DNA of 64,000 nt from Bog-159 sp963843255 (GTDB lineage Bacteria > Acidobacteriota > Terriglobia > Bryobacterales > Bryobacteraceae): the NCBI GenBank assembly GCA_963843255.1, contig CAWJJQ010000008.1:310001-374000 (forward strand). Reading direction: 5' to 3'. Positions 18,827-26,531 of the stretch are shown piece after piece. The position numbers were made by a program, and so were the translations under genes. A model generated the notes under the pieces. That model made no database searches and was not told the origin of the DNA. It worked only from the letters and a program-made list of their open reading frames with translations. The stretch's first letter is position 1, and each line of letters begins with the position of its first letter.

Positions 18827-19075
18827 CTAAGATCTCCAGATGACCGGCAGCAGATACGACGCATCGCCGATCGCGACCTGTCCCCACCAAGCATCTTCCT
18901 TCCAGTAAGCCAAGGGAAAAGCCGGCGGAAATTGTTTAGCTTGGTACTCAAAATGGACCAGCCGTCCTCCGGGATCGTCAACCTGGGCCGTACCTTTGAT
19001 CGCGGGGCGAAAACTTTCGCAGCCGTGGGTTATGTTGAAACAGCCGCCGGACGACGTGACGCGGTAATCTAGCAC
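18827..19075 (-). pseudogene. Small protein or remnant next to the insertion sequence
   Basis: An 82-residue frame that reads like real protein (SSGGCFNITHGCESFRPAIKGTAQVDDPG, then AYWKEDAWWGQVAIGDASYLLP) but has no known domain that I recognise. It would begin with GTG at 19075, with an AAGGGGGA ribosome site six bases before it. An in-frame TAA stands just upstream. The ISL3 element's target duplication begins 16 bases upstream of the GTG, so the insertion sits in the promoter zone. The product stops abruptly after LLPVIWRS. It may be a worn fragment of a longer exported protein rather than an intact gene. Confidence 0.45.
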
Positions 19076-19090
19076 GTGCGTTCCCCCTTA

Positions 19091-19098
19091 TCTCAGTG
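19091..19098. repeat. 8-bp target-site duplication, left copy
   Basis: TCTCAGTG lies directly before the left end of the insertion sequence and is repeated exactly at 20829-20836 after the right end. ISL3-family elements make 8-bp duplications. An exact pair means the element moved in by transposition as one unit. Confidence 0.85.
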
Positions 19099-19104
19099 GG
19101 CTCG

Positions 19105-20358
19105 TCAGAAGAAATCGTGGGTAGACTCGGGCTCGGGCAGCTTGCCAAGTGAGTGATAGAGCGCGAGTTCGAGGACCCGGAAGGTGCGGAAGCCGTAGGA
19201 TTTTCTCATGGTGACTTTGGCTTTGTTGTTCAGGCCCTCGACGACGCCACTGGAAAGAAGCTTTTGAGCGCGGAAGTAGTTGAGGATCAGCTCGCGGTGC
19301 TGGCGCAGTGACCGGGCGATCTTCATCATGGGTTCGATGCGGGAACGCATCGTTTGCCGGCACCACTCATCGAGGAATTTCCCAGCCCAAGCTGGCGAGT
19401 TGTAGTCCCAGAGTTGCTGAAAAGCTTCCTTGAGAAGGTAAGCGCGCACGGTCCTCAAGTTATATCGGAGCAGGTCGCGCAGGCGGAACCGTTGTTCGGT
19501 CTTCAGATTCTCTTCGCGTTTGAGCAGGAGCCACCGAGACTTCTTCAGTAGCGGTGTACGGCCTTCACTCGCCATGCGGCGCGATTCACCCGCGCGCACT
19601 TCGTCGAGGGCCTTGTTCATCTTGGCCACAATATGGAAACGGTCGAGGATATGCAAGGCCTGGGAGCATTTCTCGCGGATGACTTTCAGATAGGGTTCCC
19701 ACATGTCCGAGCAGACGAACACGATCTTGGAGGTGATTTCTTCTCCGATGGTGGTGAAGAATCCTTGAAAAGACTCGATGGTTCTCTCCCTCCCCACCCA
19801 AAGCAAACGGGTGACGCCGATATCGATCTGGTAGACCAGGGTCAGGTACTTGTGCCCTTTGGCGTACTGGATTTCATCCACCCCGATGGCATCGATTTGG
19901 CCGAGCGCGCGGTGCTCCAGCCCGAACCCGACGACATGTTCGACGGAGTCGCAGACCTTGTCCCAGGAGGTGCGGAACGCCTCGGCCGTTTCTTTCCACG
20001 AGAGCCGACGTGCCCAGCGGGCCAGAAACAGCATGTAGGCATTAGTCAACTGATGCTTGCCGTTGCCCCAGGGAACTTCCTCGACAACCACCGCTTCGCA
20101 GCGGTGGCAATCAACGCGTCGCATGGCGTACAGCAGGAAGACCAGAAACCCCCAGAAAGGGATGAAGTCGTAACGCCTTTCCGCGAGTTGATCATAACCG
20201 GGCGCCGGCTGATGGCACCGGGAGCAAACCGCCGCCGAACCTTTGCGCGGCCGCACGCTGATTTCGATGCTTTTGTGATCGGCACTGAAGCCAGCATGCT
20301 GGTAAACGAAACCCCGAAAATGATGGCAGCGGTTTAAAATCGTGATGAGTTGTAGCAT
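19105..20358 (-). CDS. ISL3 family transposase
   Basis: A 417-residue DDE transposase. The ATG at 20358 gives MLQLITILNRCHHFRGFVYQ, the usual ISL3 N-terminus. The frame open upstream to 20661 is the antisense of the passenger gene. A zinc-ribbon lies near residues 49-100 (CSRCHQP then VDCHRCEAV). The DDE core begins with IDAIGVDEIQYAKGHKYLTLVYQ near 165, with the first Asp in GVDE. The second Asp lies in VFVCSDMWEPYLKVI (about 230). The catalytic Glu lies in SSGVVEGLNNKAKVTMRKSYGFRTF (about 370-390). The HILDRFHIVAKMNKALDEVR segment is typical of the family. Length fits active members, and no frameshift or stop is seen. Its promoter must lie inside the divergent passenger gene. Confidence 0.94.
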   Translation of the reverse strand: MLQLITILNRCHHFRGFVYQHAGFSADHKSIEISVRPRKGSAAVCSRCHQPAPGYDQLAERRYDFIPFWGFLVFLLYAMRRVDCHRCEAVVVEEVPWGNGKHQLTNAYMLFLARWARRLSWKETAEAFRTSWDKVCDSVEHVVGFGLEHRALGQIDAIGVDEIQYAKGHKYLTLVYQIDIGVTRLLWVGRERTIESFQGFFTTIGEEITSKIVFVCSDMWEPYLKVIREKCSQALHILDRFHIVAKMNKALDEVRAGESRRMASEGRTPLLKKSRWLLLKREENLKTEQRFRLRDLLRYNLRTVRAYLLKEAFQQLWDYNSPAWAGKFLDEWCRQTMRSRIEPMMKIARSLRQHRELILNYFRAQKLLSSGVVEGLNNKAKVTMRKSYGFRTFRVLELALYHSLGKLPEPESTHDFF

Positions 20359-20794
20359 GGCAAAAAAGGCAGCAGCGAGAAACCCCAGGATAAACCGCGC
20401 CACTCCTGCGCCGGCCGCGGACCTGGAGCGGTACTGCCGGGGCCTGAACGATTGGCCGCGCTCGTGGATGGGATGGGAAAAAGACCTGCCGCCGGGCGAG
20501 GAACTCGTGGCCTGCTTCCGGCCATTCCTCGAATACCTGGTGACGTGTGCGGATCTGTCGACGAAGACCACACAGAAGCACGTCGATAATCTCTGGACGC
20601 TGGGCGGAGAGATCATCCGGGACCTGAACGAAAACCCTCCTCTGAGAAGGAAACCCATCAAACAGATTCTCTTCGATGTGATTGACGGCGATGGCGGCCC
20701 GCTGATCTACGGTGTCAGCTCAGAGCAACAGCAGCGGTCCTTTGATTCCACCTGCCGTAAGTTTCTCCGATTCCTCGCGCAACCTCCCCGCTAA
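20357..20794 (+). CDS. Passenger protein of the ISL3 element, unknown function
   Basis: A 145-residue protein starting MAKKAAARNPRINRATP. It has no motif I can assign. It is helix-rich, and the stretch FRPFLEYLVTCADLSTKTTQKHVDNLWTLGGEI (about residues 46-78) resembles in pattern the core-binding, SAM-like domain of tyrosine recombinases. The C-terminus has SFDSTCRKFLRFLAQ. That likeness is inference. Similar stand-alone proteins occur in other soil bacteria as far as I recall, so the gene may have been picked up. Its ATG shares three bases with the transposase ATG on the other strand, in a CATG at 20356-20359. It may affect transposition, target choice or transposase expression, but nothing in the sequence proves this. 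Confidence 0.8.
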   Translation: MAKKAAARNPRINRATPAPAADLERYCRGLNDWPRSWMGWEKDLPPGEELVACFRPFLEYLVTCADLSTKTTQKHVDNLWTLGGEIIRDLNENPPLRRKPIKQILFDVIDGDGGPLIYGVSSEQQQRSFDSTCRKFLRFLAQPPR

Positions 20795-20828
20795 CCCGCA
20801 AATCACCCACAGATTCTCCTGACGAGGC

Positions 20829-20836
20829 TCTCAGTG
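20829..20836. repeat. 8-bp target-site duplication, right copy
   Basis: TCTCAGTG directly follows the right end of the insertion sequence and is identical to the copy at 19091-19098. Confidence 0.85.
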
Positions 20837-21365
20837 AGACCTGCGGACACAAAACGAGTTGGGACAAAGCGGGTTGAATAATGTGCGCATCCTCGGGCCG
20901 GACCAGCCGCCGTTTCCCAGAAAATCCGGAATATCCGGCCCGCTCCGTCGCCGCCACTCGCCACCCATCCGGACAGTGACTTCACCCCTGGGCTTTTGGC
21001 CTGCTCGTTCCTACCTAGTCCCCTATGAAGTTGCGCATGCGGAAAGGATAGCCAAAATTCATCGCCCGCGTAATCCAACGGAGATCCCCCTAGCGCCGGC
21101 GGACGCGCCTCAGGCGGATGGATATTCGGCACGGTTAAATGCGGGGCGCCCGGAAGCGGGTTATCGGCTTTGTTGAAGCCGAACTGGTGCGACGCCGTAA
21201 TACGCGCTTACGCTCCAGGGGAAGCCGGCCGTAAAAAACGAAGCCCGGTCTTCCAGTAACTCATAGCCATGATGATAGGCATGCAAGGGCGACGGGAGAA
21301 AACGGCAACTAACTACTACCTGTTGTCGGTCGCTCTAAACCGGGATCCATCGCGCATAATGGAAA
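20837..21365. other. Intergenic stretch with no supported gene
   Basis: This 529-base stretch runs between the insertion sequence and the metallo-hydrolase gene. Frames on both strands are low in motif content and none has a sensible start. I see no promoter, repeat or RNA that I can support. Confidence 0.45.
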
Positions 21366-22298
21366 TTGTCCTTTCCCCCGCACCGCAACGGCACCGAATT
21401 TTTCAACCCCGGCGCGCCTTCCGCCCAAGGCGCTGCAGCGGTCTTGAAGTGGCTGCTGACGCGGCGCCCCGAACCGTCGCCGGATTCCGTCCCTGTGGAA
21501 CCGTCGGTACCGCCGCGCGCAATCGACTCCCCTTCCCTCCTGGTCACCCTGGTCAATCATTCTACAGTTCTACTCCAGCAACCCGGCTGCAATATCCTGA
21601 CTGATCCCATCTGGTCCGATCGCTGCAGCCCGGTGCCATTCCTGGGGCCGCGGCGCCACCGCCGTCCCGGTGTCGCATTCGATCACCTGCCGCCCATTCA
21701 CACCGTCCTGCTGAGCCACAATCACTACGATCATCTCGATCTTCCCACGCTCCGCCGCCTCGCACGGCGCGGTGGCGCGAGTTTTGTCGTTCCGCTGGGT
21801 GTGGCCGCGCTTTTGAAGGCGCACGGGATCGGTCCCGCGCACGAACTCGATTGGGGCGATTCCCTGCCCCTGGCGGGCTGCACGATCCACGCCGTGCCCG
21901 CGTTCCACTTCTCCGGCCGCGGCCTGCTTGACCGCAATCGGACGCTCTGGTGCGGCTACCTGATCGAATCCGCCATCGGAATGGTTTATTTCGCCGCCGA
22001 CACCGGCTTTGGACCGCACTTCGGATGGATCCGCGACCGCTTCGGCGCGCCCCGCCTTGCTTTTCTTCCCATCGGCGCCTACGAACCCCGCTGGTTCATG
22101 TCGCCCATTCACATGGGCCCGGAAGAGGCTGTGGCCGCGCACGGCATCCTGGGCGCCGCCGCCAGCATCCCCATTCACTATGGAACGTTCCAACTGGCCG
22201 ACGATGGTCTCGACACGCCCCGTCGCACGCTCCAGGCTCTCGACCCGGACCATGCGTTTCGCATACTGGACAATGGTGAATCCGCATTGTTCGCCTGA
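21366..22298 (+). CDS. Metallo-beta-lactamase-fold hydrolase
   Basis: A 310-residue metal hydrolase of the UlaG/NAPE-PLD-like branch. The metal motif is HNHYDHLD near residue 118, preceded by HTVLLS and by ILTDPIWSDRCSP. A further metal ligand lies in CTIHAVPAFHFSGRGLLDRN (about 175-190), another is Asp in VYFAADTGFGPHF (about 215), and a last His sits in ASIPIHYGTFQLADD (about 275). The HRNGTEFFNP start and LKWLLTRRP segment are usual for this group. A TTG at 21366 is the only start in frame, since a TAA lies three codons upstream. Relatives act on phospholipids or lactones. The following membrane-protein gene starts seven bases after the stop, so the two are probably co-transcribed. Confidence 0.86.
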   Translation: MSFPPHRNGTEFFNPGAPSAQGAAAVLKWLLTRRPEPSPDSVPVEPSVPPRAIDSPSLLVTLVNHSTVLLQQPGCNILTDPIWSDRCSPVPFLGPRRHRRPGVAFDHLPPIHTVLLSHNHYDHLDLPTLRRLARRGGASFVVPLGVAALLKAHGIGPAHELDWGDSLPLAGCTIHAVPAFHFSGRGLLDRNRTLWCGYLIESAIGMVYFAADTGFGPHFGWIRDRFGAPRLAFLPIGAYEPRWFMSPIHMGPEEAVAAHGILGAAASIPIHYGTFQLADDGLDTPRRTLQALDPDHAFRILDNGESALFA

Positions 22299-22304
22299 CC
22301 GCCT

Positions 22305-23051
22305 ATGGATCACCACGCCCTAGCCATCGTCAGCATCACCGGCAGTTCTCTGGACGTGCTGGGCGCGCTGTACCTTGCCTACGACCTTTTAGGCGGCGAA
22401 CACGGACCGCTGCGGGCTTTAACCCGCGGCGTCACATATGGCATTCTGTTCGCCGCCGGCTACGGGCTTCCGCTTGGACCGGTCTTCGGCATCGCCTGCG
22501 GCGTCGCCCACGGTGTGACGCTGGGCTGGGAGTTCTCGCTCGCTTCCCGCGGCACGCAAAAGCCCGGATTCTGGTATGACGCGGCTGCCAGCAGTATTCG
22601 GGGAGCCGGCCATGGTATCGGCGCCGCCTGGCTTTTCGGACCCTTGTTCGGAATTTTGTTCGGCGCCGGCAGCGCGGTGGCGCAGGTAGCGGCTTACCAT
22701 ATCGGCATCCGCCCCACGCTCGACTACTCGCCGGCACCGCGGCCACATATGACGCTACGCCAGTTCCTGACGGCCATCAACCGCATGGTGGGATACGGTG
22801 TAGCGGCGGCGCTGCTGTGTATCTACGTCGCGCACCAGCCTGCCCGCGCGCTCCCGTTCGGAATTCGGTTCGGCCTCACCATCGGATTGGTGACCGCCGT
22901 TTCGACCACTTGCACCCCGGTCATCGAGTGGGCCGCCGATCACATCCCGGAGAAACGCATGGGAGTGGCCGGCGTGGGCCTGATCCTGGTGGGCTTCGCG
23001 ATGCAATCGGTGCAATATTGGGCCGCGCTTCTTGACATTCCCATCCGTTAG
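22305..23051 (+). CDS. Hypothetical integral membrane protein
   Basis: A 248-residue protein with about six or seven hydrophobic, Gly- and Ala-rich segments, among them residues 40-60 (GVTYGILFAAGYGLPLGPVFGIACGV), 110-135 (AAWLFGPLFGILFGAGSAVAQVAAY), 160-175, 185-205 and 220-245. No domain or catalytic motif is recognised. The Gly-spaced helices (GxxxG-like) suggest tight helix packing, as in small channels or transport components. It lies seven bases after the metallo-hydrolase gene and 27 bases before an SDR gene, so all three may be one transcript. Confidence 0.7.
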   Translation: MDHHALAIVSITGSSLDVLGALYLAYDLLGGEHGPLRALTRGVTYGILFAAGYGLPLGPVFGIACGVAHGVTLGWEFSLASRGTQKPGFWYDAAASSIRGAGHGIGAAWLFGPLFGILFGAGSAVAQVAAYHIGIRPTLDYSPAPRPHMTLRQFLTAINRMVGYGVAAALLCIYVAHQPARALPFGIRFGLTIGLVTAVSTTCTPVIEWAADHIPEKRMGVAGVGLILVGFAMQSVQYWAALLDIPIR

Positions 23052-23078
23052 GTGGAAGTTGCCTGCTATAACGGTGGA

Positions 23079-23867
23079 ATGGCTTTCGATTTCTCAGGCA
23101 AAACGGCTGTGGTCACCGGCGGTGCTAACGGCATCGGCGCGGCTATCGCGCGGGTGCTCGCCCAGGGAGGCGCGCGCGTCGCGATCTTCGATCTGGAGCG
23201 GGAAGATCCGGCCGCGGCAGGCGCCAAACTCGGCGGCAGCGGCCACGTGGTAGACGTGACGGAGCGCGCCTCGCTCGATCGCGCGTTCGGCAAGACGGGC
23301 GCGCCGGACATTGTGATCGCTAACGCGGGCATCGGCACAGAGGCGGACTTCGGCGCCACCACCGAGCAGCACTGGCAGCAGACGCTGGCCGTGAACCTGA
23401 CTGGCATTTTCAATACGCTACAGGCGGCGGCCGCGCTCATGATGCCGCGCCGCAAGGGCGCCATGGTGATGACCGCTTCCACCAATTCGTACGATGGCGA
23501 AGCCCGCCTCACGGCGTACAACGCCAGCAAAGCCGGGCTGCTGGGGATCCTGCACACCATCGCCAATGAGTTGGGGCCTTATGGCATCCGGGTGAACGCG
23601 GTGTGCCCGGGGCTCATCCGCACGCGCCTGACGCATCACAGTTTCTCGAATCCGGCGGTGCTGAAAGATTACTTCCGCCACATCCCGCTGGGGCGCGGCG
23701 GCGAGCCGGAGGAGGTAGCCAACGCCAGCGCGTTTCTGGCGTCGGACCTGGCGTCGTATATTACCGGAGCCGCGCTGTTCGTAGACGGCGGCCAGATGGC
23801 TTCGAAGTTCGGTACCTGGGACGAGCAGCGCGCCGAGTTCGCGGACGGCCGTTGGCGCTTGCGCTAG
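23079..23867 (+). CDS. Short-chain dehydrogenase/reductase (SDR)
   Basis: A 262-residue NAD(P)-dependent oxidoreductase of the classical SDR family. The ATG at 23079 follows a GGTGGA ribosome site and gives MAFDFSGKTAVVTGGANGIGAAIARVLA, with the TGGANGIG cofactor motif at about residues 13-20. Next come IANAGIG near 87, a Ser in MTASTNSYD at about 138, and the active-site pair in TAYNASKAGLLG (Tyr about 152, Lys about 156). PGLIRTRL and the C-terminal YITGAALFVDGGQMAS complete the fold. An Asp at the end of the second strand (AIFDLE) favours NAD over NADP. The substrate is not predictable. The stop lies only five bases from the end of the convergent P1 peptidase gene. Confidence 0.88.
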   Translation: MAFDFSGKTAVVTGGANGIGAAIARVLAQGGARVAIFDLEREDPAAAGAKLGGSGHVVDVTERASLDRAFGKTGAPDIVIANAGIGTEADFGATTEQHWQQTLAVNLTGIFNTLQAAAALMMPRRKGAMVMTASTNSYDGEARLTAYNASKAGLLGILHTIANELGPYGIRVNAVCPGLIRTRLTHHSFSNPAVLKDYFRHIPLGRGGEPEEVANASAFLASDLASYITGAALFVDGGQMASKFGTWDEQRAEFADGRWRLR

Positions 23868-23872
23868 TGATT

Positions 23873-25054
23873 CTACTGCGCCGGAATCGCGCCGTGCTTT
23901 TTCAACAGCTCAATCGTCTCCTCCAGCGGCAGCGCCTTTATGGTGTGGCCGCTGCCGGTCATATCGTGTGCGCGAAACATGGAATTGTAGATGGCCTCTT
24001 CGGTAGCCTCGATCACGGCTTCGAATAGCGGAGACATGCGGCCGTTGGGTAGCAATTCTTTCGGCTGGTAAGTGGGGCCATCGGTCGGGATGCGCAACCC
24101 CGCGGCCGTGGAGAACGCAATCGCGAAGTCGCCGCTGCCGTTCGACCCGCTCGATCCTGTGCGCGCCAGCCCCATCATGGCCCGCGCGGCCAGCCTGTTC
24201 AAATTACGATGATCGATGGGCGCATCGGTGGCCACCACCATCATGATGGAGCCATCCGGATTCCGCGGCTCCGGCGCGCGATTCTGCGCGCCCTGGTTCT
24301 GCTGCAGATAGTTAATCAGGTAATGGTTCCCCAGTTCCTTGGCCACCGGCACGCCCGCGATGCTCAGGATGCCGCCGAAATTAGACTGCACCAGAACGCC
24401 CACCATATAGCCGCCCAGCGATTCCGGAATCCGCCGCGACGAGGTGCCGATCCCGCCCTTGAATCCGAAAGCGATGGTGCCCGTTCCCGCGCCTACCGCG
24501 CCTTCTTCCACAGGTCCCTCTTTCGCGTTCGCGATCGCCGAAAAAACGTCCTGCTCGGTAATGGTGCGCGCGCGGATGTCATTCAGATAGCCGTCGTTGG
24601 TCTCGCCCACCAGCGGATTGACCGACCGCACATTCTGGTTGCCCGGAAGTTGCAGCATGTAGCTGATCAGCGCGTCGGCTACCCTCCCCACCGCCAGCGT
24701 TGAAGTCAGCAGCACCGGCGTCTCGATCTCTCCCAGTTCATTCACCTGGGTCGAACCGGCCAGTTTGCCGAAAGCGTTGCCCACGAAAACCGCTCCCGGC
24801 ACTTTTTCCTTGAACAGGTTTCCGCCGTGCGGCAGGATGGCGGTCACGCCGGTGCGAATGTTGTCGCCGCGAATCAGGGTTGTGTGGCCGACCTTGACGC
24901 CAGCCACATCCGTGATGGCGTTCAGGGGCCCAGACGGCAAAATGCCGATCGTCACTCCCAGGTCGCGAATACGCGGGCGGGCATCGGTTTGCGCTAACAC
25001 GGCCGCGGCCAGCGAAAGCGCCAGAAAACTCGTTGAGCGGAGTTTGTGCAACAT
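23873..25054 (-). CDS. P1 family (DmpA-type) aminopeptidase, exported
   Basis: A 393-residue peptidase of the P1/DmpA family, which self-cleaves into two chains and then removes N-terminal residues, often D-amino acids or beta-peptides. A signal peptide covers residues 1-21 (LALSLAAAVLAQ). The RDLGVTIGILPSGPLNAITDVAGVKVGHTT start is diagnostic. The autoprocessing Ser is expected in FGFKGGIGTSSRRIPE, near residue 210, and VGVLVQSNFGGILSI follows. MMVVATDAPIDHRNLNRLAARAMMGLARTGS near the C-terminus is also family-typical. The gene is convergent with the SDR and probably has its own promoter upstream of 25054, in the gap to the divergent dioxygenase gene. Confidence 0.88.
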   Translation of the reverse strand: MLHKLRSTSFLALSLAAAVLAQTDARPRIRDLGVTIGILPSGPLNAITDVAGVKVGHTTLIRGDNIRTGVTAILPHGGNLFKEKVPGAVFVGNAFGKLAGSTQVNELGEIETPVLLTSTLAVGRVADALISYMLQLPGNQNVRSVNPLVGETNDGYLNDIRARTITEQDVFSAIANAKEGPVEEGAVGAGTGTIAFGFKGGIGTSSRRIPESLGGYMVGVLVQSNFGGILSIAGVPVAKELGNHYLINYLQQNQGAQNRAPEPRNPDGSIMMVVATDAPIDHRNLNRLAARAMMGLARTGSSGSNGSGDFAIAFSTAAGLRIPTDGPTYQPKELLPNGRMSPLFEAVIEATEEAIYNSMFRAHDMTGSGHTIKALPLEETIELLKKHGAIPAQ

Positions 25055-25130
25055 TTCGTGGTTCAGGATAACGTAGATCCGATCCGTGGGGTTGAGGGCG
25101 GCGCTAAACTACAAGGCTGGGGAACAATAT

Positions 25131-25982
25131 ATGGCCAGAGGACCGCTTAACGAGACTGAAGTCCAACAATACCGCGAGGACGGATTTGTGGTGGTGCGCG
25201 GCATGTTCGACCGGCGGGAGATGGAAATCTTGGGCCGCTCAGCCAGGGACGACAAAGCGCTCGACGATCATTCGTTCGGCCGCGCGGACGGACAGGGCGG
25301 CGTGGTCCGGCTCTCCCTTTGGAACCATCCGGGGAACGGCGTCTACGGGATGTTCGCGCGCTGCCGCTCGCTGGTCGATTCGGCCGAAGCGCTGCTGGGC
25401 GGCGAGGTCTATCACTATCACTCCAAGATGATCATGAAGGAGCCCAAGGTAGGGGGCGCCTGGGCGTGGCACCAGGATTACGGCTACTGGTATCAGAACG
25501 GTGTGTTGTTCCCTCTGCTCACCAGCGTCTTCATCGCCGTGGACCGGGCCACCAGGGAGAACGGCTGCTTGCAGGTGTTGAAGGGCTCGCACCTGGCCGG
25601 ACGCGTGGATCACGTCCTCACGGGCGACCAGGCCGGCGCCGATGTGGAGCGCGTGAACGAGTTGGCGAAGAGATTGGAGCTGGTACACCTGGAAATGGCG
25701 CCGGGCGACGCCGTCTTCTTCGATTCGAACCTGCTGCACCGCAGCGCCCCCAATCACTCCGAACACCCCCGTTGGGCGATGATCTGCTGCTACAATGCGG
25801 CGCGCAACGATCCTTACAAGGAGGCCCATCATCCGCGCTACACGCCGCTCAGCAAAGTGGAGGATGTGCGCATTCTGGAGGTGGGCGCGAAGCGATTCGC
25901 AGAGGACGGATCCGACGTGGCGTGGCTGGACCCCGGCAAGGATGCTAGCGCCGTCAGCCTGCCGGAAAAGATCGAGGGTTAG
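25131..25982 (+). CDS. Phytanoyl-CoA dioxygenase (PhyH)-family protein
   Basis: A 283-residue Fe(II)/2-oxoglutarate-dependent dioxygenase. The ATG at 25131 gives MARGPLNETEVQQYREDGFVVVRGMF, the usual PhyH opening. The iron facial triad is visible: HQD in WAWHQDYGYWYQNG (His about 119, Asp about 121) and the distal His in FFDSNLLHRSAPNHSEHPRWAM (about 208). A 2-oxoglutarate-binding Arg is expected in that same last segment (PRW). Members hydroxylate lipids, amino acids or natural products. The substrate is unknown. The stop touches the start of the GNAT gene (TAGTTG), so the two are translationally coupled. Confidence 0.85.
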   Translation: MARGPLNETEVQQYREDGFVVVRGMFDRREMEILGRSARDDKALDDHSFGRADGQGGVVRLSLWNHPGNGVYGMFARCRSLVDSAEALLGGEVYHYHSKMIMKEPKVGGAWAWHQDYGYWYQNGVLFPLLTSVFIAVDRATRENGCLQVLKGSHLAGRVDHVLTGDQAGADVERVNELAKRLELVHLEMAPGDAVFFDSNLLHRSAPNHSEHPRWAMICCYNAARNDPYKEAHHPRYTPLSKVEDVRILEVGAKRFAEDGSDVAWLDPGKDASAVSLPEKIEG

Positions 25983-26531
25983 TTGGCTGGACCGTTTCGC
26001 ATCCGCGTGGCCACCGCGCCGGACATTCCGGCACTCGAAGTCCTCATCGCGGTGTCCGTGAATGGACTGCAGGCGGCCGACTACTCGCCCGAGCAGCGGG
26101 CCGGCGCGCTGGAGGCCGTTTTCACCGTCGATACGCAGCTCATCGCGGATGAAACCTACTTTGTGGTGGAGAACGGCGCGGGCGAGATGGTGGCATGCGG
26201 CGGCTGGAGCAAGCGCAAAACGCTGTTCGGCGGCGATCGGGCGGACGTGAGAGAACCGGAACTGCTCGATCCGCGGATTGACAGCGCCAGAATTCGCGCA
26301 TTCTTCGTGCATCCGGATTGGGCGCGGCGAGGCATTGGCAGCCTGCTGCTGGAAGCCTGTGAAAGCGCCGCGCGGGCCGCCGGATTCCGGCATTTCGAGA
26401 TGGGCGCGACGCTGACCGGAGAGCGCTTGTACCGGCTGCGAGGCTACGCGGCGTTGGAGCGTATTGAAGTGCCGCTGCCCAACGGCGCGCGCCTGCCGGT
26501 AATCCGTATGCGAAAGGATGCGGAGTTGTAG
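25983..26531 (+). CDS. GNAT family N-acetyltransferase
   Basis: A 182-residue acetyl-CoA-dependent acetyltransferase. The acetyl-CoA-binding motif A is IRAFFVHPDWARRGIGSLLLEACESAARAAGF at about residues 101-132, with the R-x-x-G-x-G/S-type loop ARRGIGS. Motif B (RLYRLRGYAALE) follows near 147. The start is a TTG that directly follows the TAG of the dioxygenase gene. No better start is in frame, so coupling is the likely way it is translated. The target amine could be a small metabolite or a protein N-terminus, and pairing with the dioxygenase hints at a small metabolic unit. Confidence 0.82.
   Translation: MAGPFRIRVATAPDIPALEVLIAVSVNGLQAADYSPEQRAGALEAVFTVDTQLIADETYFVVENGAGEMVACGGWSKRKTLFGGDRADVREPELLDPRIDSARIRAFFVHPDWARRGIGSLLLEACESAARAAGFRHFEMGATLTGERLYRLRGYAALERIEVPLPNGARLPVIRMRKDAEL

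Larger units (their letters stand above)
19099..20828. mobile_element. Complete ISL3-type insertion sequence carrying a second gene
   Basis: A 1,730-bp element. Its left end (19099-19122) starts GGCTCGTCAGAAGAAA, and its right end (20805-20828, read inward) starts GCCTCGTCAGGAGAAT. The two 24-base ends match at 19 positions. Both sides carry the 8-bp duplication TCTCAGTG. Inside are the transposase (minus strand), whose stop codon lies in the left inverted repeat, and a divergent 145-residue passenger gene that ends ten bases before the right inverted repeat. ISL3 elements are usually 1.3-1.6 kb and often hold the transposase alone, so this one is compound but tightly packed. Intact ends, both frames open and an exact duplication suggest a recent, possibly still mobile insertion. 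Confidence 0.92.

Noticed and set aside
20859..21176. Open frame after the insertion sequence
   Set aside because: Pro/Arg-rich translation typical of a non-coding frame, with no start signal.
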